Shown here in pieces: positions 9,073-18,161 of a stretch of 64,000 nucleotides of DNA. The notes below the pieces were generated by a model. The model did not search any database and was not told the origin of the DNA. It saw only the letters and a program-made list of their open reading frames with translations. Position numbers and translations under genes: made by a program. Within the stretch, counting starts at the first letter, position 1, and each line of letters begins with the position of its first letter. The stretch covers positions 1 through 64,000 of the forward strand of contig NZ_BPFA01000008.1 in NCBI RefSeq assembly GCF_019655055.1, written 5' to 3'. The stretch comes from Shewanella sp. MBTL60-112-B2. Lineage in GTDB: Bacteria; Pseudomonadota; Gammaproteobacteria; Enterobacterales; Shewanellaceae.

Positions 9073-9730
9073 GTATCATCCAAAAGAAGAGATGCTATTA
9101 CTGCATGCTCAGGGAAAATTACATCTCGGTCTTGCAAATGCCGTATCTGCTCATTGTGAACTTTGTACTGAGTGTAGACACAAACTAAATGCGCTTACCG
9201 AACAACTTGCACAAGCAAGTCTAGTGGACGATAAGCCATTACTTGAGACTACAAACACTGGAATGGACTTCAGTAACATGATGGCTCAGATCATGGAATT
9301 ACCAGCAACGCCACAAGCTGGCCACTCAACGTCGAGACAAACTGTGCAAGTCAATGGCTATCAGTACCAACTGCCGCGCGCATTGAGCCAACAAGCGAAT
9401 AAATCATGGAGCGGATTAGGAAAAATAAGCCGTATGCGACTAGAAGCTGATGATGACACGGCACGTGCGAGCTTATTACATATCGATGCTAATGGTGAAA
9501 TTCCCGAACACACCCATACTGGCAGGGAAATAACCCTACTGTTAGCGGGTTATTTTGAAGATGAGTTTAGCCAATATGTACCTGGTGACTTTATTGAACT
9601 TGATGCTCAACATAAACACTCACCAAAAACAGCCAATGGATGCTTATGCTATACCGTTGTAGATGCACCTCTGCATTTTACTAAAGGGATAAGTAAACTG
9701 CTCAACCCGATTGGTGAACTGATTTACTAG
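9065..9730 (+). CDS. ChrR-family zinc anti-sigma factor with cupin domain
   Basis: Binds and inhibits the preceding sigma factor. The N-terminal zinc anti-sigma domain keeps the ligand pattern of Rhodobacter ChrR: His5, His30, Cys34 and Cys37, in HCELCTECRH. The C-terminal cupin domain (about residues 110-200) has EHTHTGREI and a later HKHSP, plausible metal ligands for signal sensing. The length of 221 fits the family. GGAG precedes ATG 9065, which lies inside the sigma gene. The operon is closed by the hairpin at 9747-9773. Confidence 0.92.
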   Translation: MIKYHPKEEMLLLHAQGKLHLGLANAVSAHCELCTECRHKLNALTEQLAQASLVDDKPLLETTNTGMDFSNMMAQIMELPATPQAGHSTSRQTVQVNGYQYQLPRALSQQANKSWSGLGKISRMRLEADDDTARASLLHIDANGEIPEHTHTGREITLLLAGYFEDEFSQYVPGDFIELDAQHKHSPKTANGCLCYTVVDAPLHFTKGISKLLNPIGELIY

Positions 9731-9746
9731 CTAGGGTTAACCGAAG

Positions 9747-9773
9747 AAAAAGGTCGCGAATGCGACCTTTTTT
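9747..9773. terminator. Bidirectional terminator between the anti-sigma and MscS genes
   Basis: An 11-bp stem, AAAAAGGTCGC and GCGACCTTTTT with loop GAAT, has A-runs on the left and T-runs on the right. It can end both converging genes. Confidence 0.92.
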
Positions 9774-9789
9774 GTAGGTGAACAATGAG

Positions 9790-11400
9790 CTACGTCTGAG
9801 TCGCCGCAATAGGCACCACAGGCACAATACGTGAACCATGCTTACTCACTACATTCATGATGCCAAAGTGTAATTCTTCCGATACCAACTGAAACTCTGC
9901 AAAGTCCGTTGTGCCAATGTAGGCAAAAACATTGAGCTGTAATCCATATAAACCAAACCCTTTGAAAGTCACCCTCAGTGGACTTTCCTCGACCTTATCG
10001 TGCGCTTCTAACAAGCTGCGTATATCATCAATAATATTGTGAATTTGCTCAGTACTGGTCTGGTAATCTAAACGAATATCGGTTTTTAATCGGATTTTTT
10101 CTCGCTCAGAAATATTTTCAATATCCATCTCTGATAACCGCGCATTTGGCACATTAATCACCGAACGGTCGATAGTTCTAATACGGGTACAGCGAAGCCC
10201 TATTTCCTCGACGGTGCCCGTTATACTGCCAAATCGGCCGATATTGCCCACCTTAATCGGAGCTGATGAATACAAAGTAATGGTGCCAATAAAGTTTTCT
10301 ATAGACTGTTTTGACGCTAGAGCGACCGCTATGCCACCAATGCCCAATCCCGCAAGAATAGTTGAGGCATCAAAGCCTAAATGTTCTAGCCAAATGAGTA
10401 CCGATAAAGCCACCAGCATCACTCGAGTGAAATTAGCAAGCGGCCTTAATAAGGACGCGCTCTGACTATTACCTCGATTAATCCAACGTAAACGTAAGCT
10501 ATTTTGAATCACATCGGTCAAAGACCAGATAAACCAGATCACCGCGATTAACAATAAAACCCCAGTATTGACCACTTCAATCACATTCGCCGATAACGTG
10601 GTATGCGCCATCCAGCCTCTTACGAGCAATAAGGCAATTAGCAGACGAGCAGGTCCAATCACAAGATGAGCAACATCTTCTTTATACTGATAATCACTGC
10701 GTAATATCAGCTTCTTTGCTACCCAAGTAATAGGAATGACCACCAGCAAAGCCAATATTAAATAGCAAACCAGTAACGCCCATTCCCAAAGATTTAGCTT
10801 GAATAAATGTCCTTGAGGAATGTGCTGTACAAACCACTCAACCACTGGGCCATAGCCCAACTCACTGTATAACAGAGGGACCTTTGCAATGGTGGCATTA
10901 GAGATCTTCCAAATAGAGCCTAACTCTTTATTGGGTACTTTTTGCAGTAATAACGTGATTTCACTGCCTTTGACTTCGACTCGGCCAAAAGCATCTCGAT
11001 AATTTGGTAGTTGATCATTGCTCCTGCCACTCGGCGTATCATCAACCTCTTGTAAATTTACCCAAATATTACGCTCAATAATTGCAATCAGTTGCTTAGC
11101 ATATTCAGGCCCAAGTTCTGCATCCATGCTTTCTGGTAAATATCGAAGATCTAAATACTTAGAGGCCTTGTCATAATCTTGCTCAAACGCGGCCTCAAAG
11201 AGGCCCGCAAGCGTACCTCTTGGTGTATCTCTAAATAGGCTATCTTGATAATCAAAGCTTTCTTGTTTTGGTAATTGGGCTTCCGACTCATCGCTCGATT
11301 GTTGGGCTTTAGTCACTACCGATGCGACCCCAGTAGCATGGGCGGAAAATGAGCTAGAAAACATGATGAGCAGCAAGAAGAAATAAAAAATTCGCAGCAT
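9790..11400 (-). CDS. MscS-family mechanosensitive channel with periplasmic N-terminal domain
   Basis: Inner-membrane channel that releases solutes on hypo-osmotic shock or serves a related small-conductance role. A signal peptide (about residues 1-22) precedes a soluble region of about 165 residues. About five membrane helices follow, and the pore-lining helix reads ILAGLGIGGIAVALASKQSIENF. The beta domain after it (GTVEEIGLRCTRIRTIDRS, VINVPNARL) and the C-terminal alpha/beta domain complete the channel. It is larger than E. coli MscS (286) and belongs to the extended group. The start is ATG 11400 with TGGAG five bases upstream; a TTG five codons earlier was rejected. Confidence 0.9.
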   Translation of the reverse strand: MLRIFYFFLLLIMFSSSFSAHATGVASVVTKAQQSSDESEAQLPKQESFDYQDSLFRDTPRGTLAGLFEAAFEQDYDKASKYLDLRYLPESMDAELGPEYAKQLIAIIERNIWVNLQEVDDTPSGRSNDQLPNYRDAFGRVEVKGSEITLLLQKVPNKELGSIWKISNATIAKVPLLYSELGYGPVVEWFVQHIPQGHLFKLNLWEWALLVCYLILALLVVIPITWVAKKLILRSDYQYKEDVAHLVIGPARLLIALLLVRGWMAHTTLSANVIEVVNTGVLLLIAVIWFIWSLTDVIQNSLRLRWINRGNSQSASLLRPLANFTRVMLVALSVLIWLEHLGFDASTILAGLGIGGIAVALASKQSIENFIGTITLYSSAPIKVGNIGRFGSITGTVEEIGLRCTRIRTIDRSVINVPNARLSEMDIENISEREKIRLKTDIRLDYQTSTEQIHNIIDDIRSLLEAHDKVEESPLRVTFKGFGLYGLQLNVFAYIGTTDFAEFQLVSEELHFGIMNVVSKHGSRIVPVVPIAATQT

Positions 11401-11905
11401 ATAGACTCCATTCAAAAATACGTCCCGTGAGGGGTTACAGCTTGCAATGCCGACACTTTAACAAAATGCTAACGTAAAACTAAAGTAATTATTGAGACAA
11501 TAATAAGCAAAAACCTATTGACTTTGATTTATTACTGAATATAATTCGCGCAGTTTTTAAGATAGACCCTTTAAGATAGTCATTTCCGCCTTTTGGTAAA
11601 ATCCACGATTCGTCGTTTGATCCCCCACATAAGCGTTATCTCAACAGGTTCAACCATCTTTTTTGACAGTCATGTCACTGTCATAACTTTATGCTTAACT
11701 TAAGCAGCTTGATTTTATGTGAATTTTGCGACACCGCATACATTTTTACATAGTTTATTGAATACAAGCGACTTGTATAAGCATAAAAAGATGAGTAGTC
11801 TCACATAGAACTTAAAATTCATCTTTCGCAAAAATGCTAAGGATATCTTATTGTTAAAAAACACTACCTATAATGGGTGGCTAAAAATATAAGGAGTGTG
11901 ACCAT
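11401..11905. other. Long intergenic region with operator-like palindrome
   Basis: 505 bases without a gene. It contains the palindrome at 11664-11683, a direct repeat of TTTAAGATAG near 11557 and 11569, and a TATAAT hexamer at 11869-11874 about 32 bases before the next start codon. Confidence 0.5.
11664..11683. promoter_or_regulatory. Perfect 7-bp palindrome, candidate operator
   Basis: TGACAGT (11664-11670), 6 bases, ACTGTCA (11677-11683). The geometry suits a dimeric regulator. It lies about 220-240 bases from both flanking start codons, so the target gene is unclear. Confidence 0.45.
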
Positions 11906-12079
11906 ATGTCATACCTAGTAAATGGACATGAAATTACCGTAAACTTTCCAGTAGACTCAATTTCAGTCAACAAAACATCAATCGCCTTTACTGACAGTCG
12001 AGGCAAAAATAGACAGACATTTTCTAAGCGCACCGAAGCGCTGTCATTTATGAAATGGTTATTGTCTAGCAATAAATAA
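11906..12079 (+). CDS. 57-residue hypothetical protein
   Basis: A short gene below the usual length cut-off. ATG 11906 follows AAGGAG at a 9-base spacing, one of the strongest ribosome binding sites in the window, and a TATAAT box sits 32 bases upstream. The product starts MSYLVNGHEITVNF, contains SIAFTDSRGKNRQTFSKRTEA and ends KWLLSSNK. It is soluble, polar and basic, and looks like a small beta-hairpin domain. No family is recognised. A minus-strand frame of similar length overlaps it and is considered a shadow. Confidence 0.68.
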   Translation: MSYLVNGHEITVNFPVDSISVNKTSIAFTDSRGKNRQTFSKRTEALSFMKWLLSSNK

Positions 12080-12192
12080 GCTGTAAAAGTAAAAACTGAC
12101 TCTTCGATACACCTCCTCTCACTCGTATCGAATGTTTGTCTTCATAGACAAACGAATAGGACTGACACATCTAATCAGCTATTTTGTCAATT

Positions 12193-12239
12193 CATTTGGG
12201 TTAGGCCATACCTTTAAAGGTATTAAGCCTAACCAAATG
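12193..12239. repeat. Nested inverted repeat
   Basis: Outer arms CATTTGGGTTAGGC (12193-12206) and GCCTAACCAAATG (12227-12239) pair with one bulged G. The interior holds the 16-base palindrome ATACCTTTAAAGGTAT (12208-12223). There is no T-run, so it is not a classic terminator. It borders the duplicated tail region. Confidence 0.6.
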
Positions 12240-12589
12240 GAAACCTCAATCTTAAATCACCCTGTTAAATTCACTCGTTAGCGTATTTACGTTACTATCT
12301 TGCTATCACTGCCGCATTACCCAATAAGCCAAGTGGAAACCTCAACGTTACATCACCCTGTTAAATTCACTCGTTAACGTATTTACATTGCTATCTTGGT
12401 AACTATATTGGTATCACTGTCGCACCACTTTGATGTATAGACGGCATGGGGACGTTGGTTAGCAGCTTATCGACGCACATCCAGCCAAGTGAAATCATCC
12501 CGCTAAACTCATTCGTTAGCGTATTTACGTTGCTATCTTGGCAACTATATTGGTATCGCTGCCGCATTACCCAGTAAGCCAAGTGGAAG
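12236..12589 (-). repeat. Three decayed tandem copies of the 3' end of the PLP-enzyme gene
   Basis: Units at about 12236-12330, 12331-12486 and 12487-12589 each resemble the true 3' end of the adjacent gene (12590-12750). Shared words include GTATTTACGTT, TATCTTGG, ATTACCCAGTAAGCC and, in the middle long unit, CGACGCACATCCAGCC. The first and third units lack about 50 internal bases present in the second. On the minus strand these are serial fossil copies of the C-terminal coding region, each with in-frame stops. Confidence 0.75.
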
Positions 12590-12615
12590 CTTCAAAGTTA
12601 AATCACCATTTCTGC

Positions 12616-13533
12616 TCACTCATTCGCGTATTTACGTTGGTATCTTGGCAACATAGTCGCATTACCCAGTAAGCCACCTTGATGAATATAAAGCATGGGT
12701 ATTTTCGCCTCGTTGTTTAGCAACTTCTCGACGCACATCCAGCCGAGTGGATCATAAAGTAATTCAAACTCTATACCTGAAGCAGAGATCTTTTTATACA
12801 TATCAAAGAAAGGTTTATAAAGCTTACCAAAATGGTATTTTTTATTTAATTCAACAATCTGTGGATGCAAACTATTATCTGCTACTAGGTAAGTAAATTG
12901 CTGTTTTAAGTAATCTGCATCGCCTACACAGGCGCAGGTAAATACTTGGATATGAGACGCATGTAAGGCTAAGTATTCACTCAGGAACACTGCCGTCGTT
13001 CCCGTCCCTGAAGGTAAAAAGACTCGTAGCTCACTTAACTCTTCGATATTCGCCCAATCGATTATTTCTTGTGCCAGCTTATGTACACCATACCTAGCAT
13101 ATTCACAGCGCCCGCCTTCAGGTACAAATAACAAGTCATCGCGCTGCGGCAGGACTTTTTGTTCTATATATTCTATGCAGCTTAACTCTTGTCTATCAGG
13201 CACCTTAGACAGATCGATTACATTAGCACCATTAGCTATCGCAGCCGCATAGTTACCAACTGACGATAGCAATACTTGCTCAGCAATATGATCGACATAG
13301 AAGTCCAACTGTAAGCCTTTAAGCTTGGCGAGTGCAGACATGGAGTAAAGAGAATTTGCAACAGGTGAACCATGACCTACGAGTACTCGCTTGCCTGGTA
13401 CATCATTATCAAGAAAATACGCAAATTTTCGGGCTTTATTGCCAGAGAACTCTTCGCTTAGCAGATCGTCCCGCTTCACATAGATCTGACTGCCGTTAAA
13501 ATTGATGCTTTCTACAGGGGTATTAACTAACAC
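12616..13533 (-). CDS. PLP-dependent deaminase, ACC deaminase / D-cysteine desulfhydrase family
   Basis: Predicted fold type II PLP enzyme deaminating a small amino acid such as 1-aminocyclopropane-1-carboxylate or D-cysteine. The N-terminus has VKRDDLLSEEFSGNKARKF, with the Schiff-base Lys in SGNKARK at about residue 33, and the phosphate-binding segment LPSGTGTTA lies at about 175. The length of 305 fits the family. The start is GTG 13533 with GAGTGAG upstream. Its last 50 codons are duplicated downstream as decayed copies (12236-12589), so the present C-terminus may be recent. Substrate cannot be assigned from sequence. Confidence 0.82.
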   Translation of the reverse strand: MLVNTPVESINFNGSQIYVKRDDLLSEEFSGNKARKFAYFLDNDVPGKRVLVGHGSPVANSLYSMSALAKLKGLQLDFYVDHIAEQVLLSSVGNYAAAIANGANVIDLSKVPDRQELSCIEYIEQKVLPQRDDLLFVPEGGRCEYARYGVHKLAQEIIDWANIEELSELRVFLPSGTGTTAVFLSEYLALHASHIQVFTCACVGDADYLKQQFTYLVADNSLHPQIVELNKKYHFGKLYKPFFDMYKKISASGIEFELLYDPLGWMCVEKLLNNEAKIPMLYIHQGGLLGNATMLPRYQRKYANE

Positions 13534-13565
13534 GGGCTACTCACTCAAATGCTTGCTTAGCAAAT

Positions 13566-13597
13566 TGTTACATTCATCTTTTCAGATGAATGTAACA
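13566..13597. other. Strong hairpin upstream of the PLP-enzyme gene
   Basis: A 13-bp perfect stem, TGTTACATTCATC and GATGAATGTAACA, with loop TTTTCA. It lies 33-64 bases upstream of the start codon on the minus strand, so it may be a 5' leader hairpin or an operator. The rest of 13598-13935 holds no gene that I can see. Confidence 0.55.
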
Positions 13598-13935
13598 CTT
13601 AGTTAAACGATAATTTATCGATCTATTTTAATAGAGCTATTCTAAACCTTAACCTTTTTCCTGGGTAATCATTTTGCTTAGTCAGAATAAACACTGTGAA
13701 AACCGTATCTAAGAATGAAACTAAGAATGAGAATGGACTCTTAACTCTTAGATCCGAAAAGAAACCTAGACCACTAAAAATAGTGTTTAAATCGCTAATT
13801 CTTGGTCAAAAGAGATATTCCGCAAAGAGAAAAAGCGACTTAAAGCAATAAAGACAACAACTTAAATATTGGCACGAAAATAGCTTATACCTAATTAGGT
13901 TAAGAGCCTGTATGCAAATTTATAAGGAGCCTTTA

Positions 13936-14343
13936 ATGGCAGTTCTTCGTTTAGTGTTTAATATTGCTTGGTTTGTTTTAGGTGGATTTGTGATGGGACT
14001 TGCTTGGTGGCTTGCAGGGCTACTCTGTTTTATCAGTATCATAGGGATCCCATTTGGTAGAGCCTGCTTTGTGATAGGCGAAATGACATTCTGGCCATTC
14101 GGGCAAGACTCTATCAACAGGCGTACATTGACCGGAAATGATGACATTGGAACCGGCACATTTGGTATGCTGGGTAATATTATTTGGTTCCTATTCTTCG
14201 GAATTTGGTTAGCGATAGGCCATATCGCCCATGCTTTTGCCTGTGCAGTAACAATTATCGGCATCCCATTTGCTCTGCAGCACCTTAAGTTAGCCGTTTT
14301 AAGTTTAACCCCAATTGGTCAAACTGTTGTGGCAAGAGCCTAA
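13936..14343 (+). CDS. yccF: YccF domain inner-membrane protein
   Basis: A 135-residue inner-membrane protein with two tandem YccF modules. The first contains ISIIGIPFGRACFVIGEMTF with WPFGQ, the second VTIIGIPFALQHLKLAVLSL with TPIGQ. About four hydrophobic segments alternate with these motifs. Function is unknown. The start is ATG 13936 with AAGGAG six bases upstream, eight codons inside the longest frame. A hairpin follows at 14384-14407. Confidence 0.9.
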   Translation: MAVLRLVFNIAWFVLGGFVMGLAWWLAGLLCFISIIGIPFGRACFVIGEMTFWPFGQDSINRRTLTGNDDIGTGTFGMLGNIIWFLFFGIWLAIGHIAHAFACAVTIIGIPFALQHLKLAVLSLTPIGQTVVARA

Positions 14344-14383
14344 CCTTGTAGGTAAAGCTCAGCAACGGCCAAGCCATTTAATG

Positions 14384-14407
14384 TTTAGCCCCTAATTTGG
14401 GGCTAAA
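14384..14407 (+). terminator. Hairpin after yccF
   Basis: TTTAGCCCC and GGGGCTAAA form a perfect 9-bp stem with loop TAATTT. There is no T-run after it, so termination is plausible but not certain. Confidence 0.55.
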
Positions 14408-14526
14408 CAGTCTAATCTCACTACCCGCTTAGACACTGACTCCACAACTTACTCCACAACATACTCAAACGCTGATTCAAGCACTTAATCAGCAATGAAC
14501 TTCTGACGGCTTAATAACTTTCTAAC

Positions 14527-15513
14527 TTACGGTAATAGCTTCCACGTTTTTATCAAAGCGCTACAAAGATCATCAGCACAATCCAAGCTTAGATCATGCC
14601 CCCCATGCTCAAATGAAACTAAAGGTGCTTGATAATAGGTTGCCAATGCTTGGCTGCAAGACGGCTCGACTAATTTATCATCCAAGCCGCTAAATACTGT
14701 AATAGGAATATTGACTGGATTTGCTTCAAATCGGCTAGATGCATAAACCTGCCTTGCAGCATTTAATAAACTTGTACAACGGACTTTTCGAAGCTCGCTC
14801 CATCGAGTGATAAGTTCAATATCCTGCCCTTTGGTTGCAGAGGTTAAAGCGATGACCGTCGCTTCTAGCGGGTTTAACGGCCTGTTAAAGACTATTTGAT
14901 TAGCAACTCTAACCTTATCGGCGTCATCTTGCTCAATAACGCTGTTATCTGATTTTTTATTTGGGCTTTGATTAAAGAAGCTGTCATTACTGAATTTTGG
15001 GGCATTAACCGAGTCGCTACCTTTTACACGTCTTCTAAAAGCAAGAATTAGCTGCTTAAGCTGAAATCGCTTATACCAAGCTGATAAATTTGCTGCACTT
15101 GAATTGATGATTACCATGCCGCAAATGGTTTTGTTTGCGAGCATATTCAAAGGTTTTACCTGTGGTTCTTCTGTAGGCGAGAGTGCAGTTAATCTCTTAG
15201 GTGTGCTTTGTTTTGAACAAGTGCTGCCATGCTCTTTCAAGCAAGCTCCAAGCTCAAGCGCAATCATGCCCCCCATAGATAAACCAACAATATAAATTTC
15301 ATCTTCTTTAATCTGCACAAGCTGATCTATGATTGCAGCAGTATAATCCATTATATTTAATGGGCTGATCTCACTAGCAAACTCACCATTTCCAATCGTA
15401 TCAATCGCCAAGACATGATGGCAACCACCAAGCCTTGATTGCAGTAGAGTCTCAAATTCGCCCCAATGGCGCTTATCGCGCATAAGTCCTCGGAGCAACA
15501 CCACCGCAGCCAT
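14527..15513 (-). CDS. Alpha/beta hydrolase
   Basis: A 328-residue cytoplasmic serine hydrolase of unknown substrate. The strand-loop LLRGLMRDKRHW and LAIDTIGNGEFA match the alpha/beta hydrolase core. The nucleophile is Ser79 in VGLSMGGM, the acid is in FSGLDDKLVEP and the His is in EHGGHDLSLD. A polar stretch of about 50 residues (around 150-205, rich in Ser, Asn, Lys) forms an insert in the lid region, longer than usual. ATG 15513 has GAGG five bases upstream. The M14-type peptidase gene ends 42 bases upstream on the same strand, so the two may form an operon. Confidence 0.85.
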   Translation of the reverse strand: MAAVVLLRGLMRDKRHWGEFETLLQSRLGGCHHVLAIDTIGNGEFASEISPLNIMDYTAAIIDQLVQIKEDEIYIVGLSMGGMIALELGACLKEHGSTCSKQSTPKRLTALSPTEEPQVKPLNMLANKTICGMVIINSSAANLSAWYKRFQLKQLILAFRRRVKGSDSVNAPKFSNDSFFNQSPNKKSDNSVIEQDDADKVRVANQIVFNRPLNPLEATVIALTSATKGQDIELITRWSELRKVRCTSLLNAARQVYASSRFEANPVNIPITVFSGLDDKLVEPSCSQALATYYQAPLVSFEHGGHDLSLDCADDLCSALIKTWKLLP

Positions 15514-15555
15514 CTATACCTCACTTTATCTAATTCACGTTAAACTGATAATTCG

Positions 15556-16551
15556 TTACTCATACCATAGTTGATAAGCCAAGCTATCAAGCTTATGCAA
15601 CTGTTTATCGCTTAGCTTCTCTAAAGTACGACTCGCTGCCATGTCCATTAAAAATTGCATAAAAACAGTATGTTTACGCAAGGTTCGATGGTATCTATGG
15701 GTTTTCTGCGGGTTAAATAAACCAGCAAAATTAAACAACTGCCGTGGATTTTTCTTTACCCAACTCCATGAGCCCATTTCCAGCGTTAGTGGTACAAATG
15801 GCACCGAGTGATTTTGCGCCACAAGGTAATCCCAAATATCACCATGAGTCTGATAAATAAGACTTTGTGGCGAAAACCGATAATGATTGTGATGGGGGAA
15901 ACTTGATTCAAAAGCTTGCTTGAGCCGATATATACGCCCTATTTGATCCATAGGACTTTGCCTACTGGCATATGGGAACCACACATGATCCGATATACCA
16001 AAGCCAGAGTGAGCATCTAAAGCGATAACACTAGAGCTCGTTGCAAGCAGTGAGTTGACGTAATTAACAAGCGCGCTCGTTTCTCGCTCCATACCGCTCT
16101 TACCTCGATACCAAGGTAATTTAGGTGAAAGCTTGTGCCCGCCAACTAAAAACGTCACCTTATCTGCCGAAGTGATTGGCGCATTACGCATTAAATCCAC
16201 CCCTTGCCCATTACAGCGAGTTCCTCTTATTAAACCGACTGGATTTACGATAGGCACAAACGATAAGCGCACGCGAGTCAGTAAGTGCTGTAACTGTACA
16301 TCCCACTCCAGTCGAGTCATTAGGCTCTCCAAAAGTGCTAACTGAACTTGACAACCTATTCGCTCAACCCCGTGCACCCCGCCAACAAACATCACAGTTG
16401 GGGCATCAACATCTGTACAGCCAAGCTCTGCTCGAATAATTGGATACAACTTGCCGTTATACTCTACATCAGCGAGTGTTTTAGCACGTAATTGAGGATG
16501 ACAAGCAATTAGATGATTTAAGGTATCTAACTCAAACGGAACACTTTCCAT
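15556..16551 (-). CDS. M14-family zinc carboxypeptidase-like protein
   Basis: A 331-residue predicted zinc hydrolase. The first metal motif is GGVHGVERIG (His60, Glu63), the third ligand is His181 in LDAHSGFG, and the catalytic Glu is about residue 258 in LTLEMGSW. This order matches the M14 carboxypeptidase and succinylglutamate desuccinylase-like fold. No signal peptide is seen, so it acts in the cytoplasm. Candidate substrates are peptides or acylated amino acids. The ribosome binding site before ATG 16551 is weak. Confidence 0.8.
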   Translation of the reverse strand: MESVPFELDTLNHLIACHPQLRAKTLADVEYNGKLYPIIRAELGCTDVDAPTVMFVGGVHGVERIGCQVQLALLESLMTRLEWDVQLQHLLTRVRLSFVPIVNPVGLIRGTRCNGQGVDLMRNAPITSADKVTFLVGGHKLSPKLPWYRGKSGMERETSALVNYVNSLLATSSSVIALDAHSGFGISDHVWFPYASRQSPMDQIGRIYRLKQAFESSFPHHNHYRFSPQSLIYQTHGDIWDYLVAQNHSVPFVPLTLEMGSWSWVKKNPRQLFNFAGLFNPQKTHRYHRTLRKHTVFMQFLMDMAASRTLEKLSDKQLHKLDSLAYQLWYE

Positions 16552-16628
16552 CGGCTAACAAGGTAGAGGTGTGGTGTCGATAGCATACGGCTAAATTGCG
16601 TCATATTTTAGACAGAAAAATGACAGGA

Positions 16629-17417
16629 TTAATCAATATGTTCAGCCAAGATCGCTTGCACATTAATTTGTGTCAGCCCTTGATTAAAACGCTCTCGCCA
16701 TACATGACCTTGCTGATTATTTTTAAATGCAATAAACAATTCTTTGTAGGTTAAACGCTTTTTATTAAACTGCAGTTTATGTTTAACTTGCTGCATATTT
16801 GGCTGTGACAAAATATATTTAAGTACATGTTCATCAATAATTGCAGCGTCAATTCGGCCTGTGAGCACCTTATTAACATTGTGTACATCTGAAGCGACCG
16901 CTTCAAAAGGTTGGCTACCTTTAATCATCATGGCATCAATCTCTGCCGTATTGACATAGTCTTGCACAACCCCAATCGTATATTGGTTTAAATCCTTTTG
17001 CTCAATCCAGCTAATAGGATGAGATTTACGCTCCACAAGCCCAAGTGCGCTGCGTCCCATGGGCTCAGAAAAAACAAACTTCTGCGTCGGATAATTGTAT
17101 TCAGGCAAGTAACCCAAGTATTTTGAATCGTTTCGTGACGCCATTCTTACTGCACGGCTCCAAGGAAAGAAGTCTACAACCACAGTGTGCCCAACGGCCT
17201 CTAATGCGGCTTTGGTAATAGCAATACAAGCTCCTTGGTTTTTTAGCTGTTCACCTGCAAAAGGTGGCCAATGTAATGAAGCTAGATACAAGGTTTCTGC
17301 GTGTATGTTGCTAGAGAAGAGGATAAAACTAAGGCACAAGCTAACGCTTACTAGTCTTCTATAAAAGCTAGCGAAAATGGCTCTGAACTTCTTTAACAGC
17401 CTTTTACCCGAGATCAC
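16629..17417 (-). CDS. Periplasmic solute-binding protein, SBP family 3
   Basis: A 262-residue amino-acid-type binding protein. An extended signal peptide (about residues 1-40, ending NIHA|ET) precedes LYLASLHWPPFAGEQLKNQG, then VDFFPWSRAVRMA and FSEPMGRSALGLV, the usual order for lobe I of this fold. No permease or ATPase gene lies nearby, so it is an orphan receptor or accessory binding protein. The start is GTG 17417 with AAAGG six bases upstream. Confidence 0.82.
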   Translation of the reverse strand: MISGKRLLKKFRAIFASFYRRLVSVSLCLSFILFSSNIHAETLYLASLHWPPFAGEQLKNQGACIAITKAALEAVGHTVVVDFFPWSRAVRMASRNDSKYLGYLPEYNYPTQKFVFSEPMGRSALGLVERKSHPISWIEQKDLNQYTIGVVQDYVNTAEIDAMMIKGSQPFEAVASDVHNVNKVLTGRIDAAIIDEHVLKYILSQPNMQQVKHKLQFNKKRLTYKELFIAFKNNQQGHVWRERFNQGLTQINVQAILAEHID

Positions 17418-17677
17418 ATAGTGCCTTTGTACTTACTACTAAAGCCGTTAATGAATATTTACCGCTCAGTAAGAGTTTTGCTTAACCTACCCAAAATTTT
17501 AGTCAAAAGCTGTGATAACACCAAGCTTACAGCCGCAATACGTCGCCGACTCTTGGCTAAATAAGCAAAATTATTCAACAGGAGTCTTTGTTACAATTAA
17601 CACAAATGGTTACTTTTACTTTGGTTTACACTGATAAGTAGTAACAAATAGCGACAGACTAAGTTAGAGGTAAAAAG

Positions 17678-17908
17678 ATGATAAAAAAAGCCGTTATTAC
17701 ATTTGTCGGTGGCAGCTTAACAATCGCTGGCGCATTATTGCTTGTGCTCCCAGGGCCTGCTTGGCTGTTACTGCCTATTGGCCTTGCTGTTCTTAGCCTA
17801 GAGTATGCATGGGCACGCCACTGGCTTAAAAAGAGTCAGGCTCATATGAGTAAAACGGCTCGCTGGATAGATAGGAAAATATTACTGCGTAGATTAAGCA
17901 AAAAATAG
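17678..17908 (+). CDS. PGPGW-family small membrane protein
   Basis: A 76-residue protein with two adjacent hydrophobic segments. The sequence LPGPAWLLLPIGLAVLSLEYAWARHWL carries the PGPGW family signature (here PGPAW). The C-terminus is strongly basic (KILLRRLSKK), placing it in the cytoplasm. Function unknown. ATG 17678 has GAGG upstream. Confidence 0.85.
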   Translation: MIKKAVITFVGGSLTIAGALLLVLPGPAWLLLPIGLAVLSLEYAWARHWLKKSQAHMSKTARWIDRKILLRRLSKK

Positions 17909-18161
17909 TTCGCTTTGTTTCTGTTCTTAAGCGTTTTTTTCTCGATTGACCGCTGACGTCGATTAAGGAAAACGATAAAAAGTTAACTCTCAACCTAACC
18001 TACCTATCATTAGGTAGTCTGTCTGCGATCTTTATCGCAAATAATTAATCCAAATCCACGATAGTCCTAATCGAAACAAAGCGTTATATTATTTTTGCAA
18101 AGGTCATTACTATAGCTTCATAAATTAACCCTACAAACAGCAATGTTTACTTGAGGCCATT

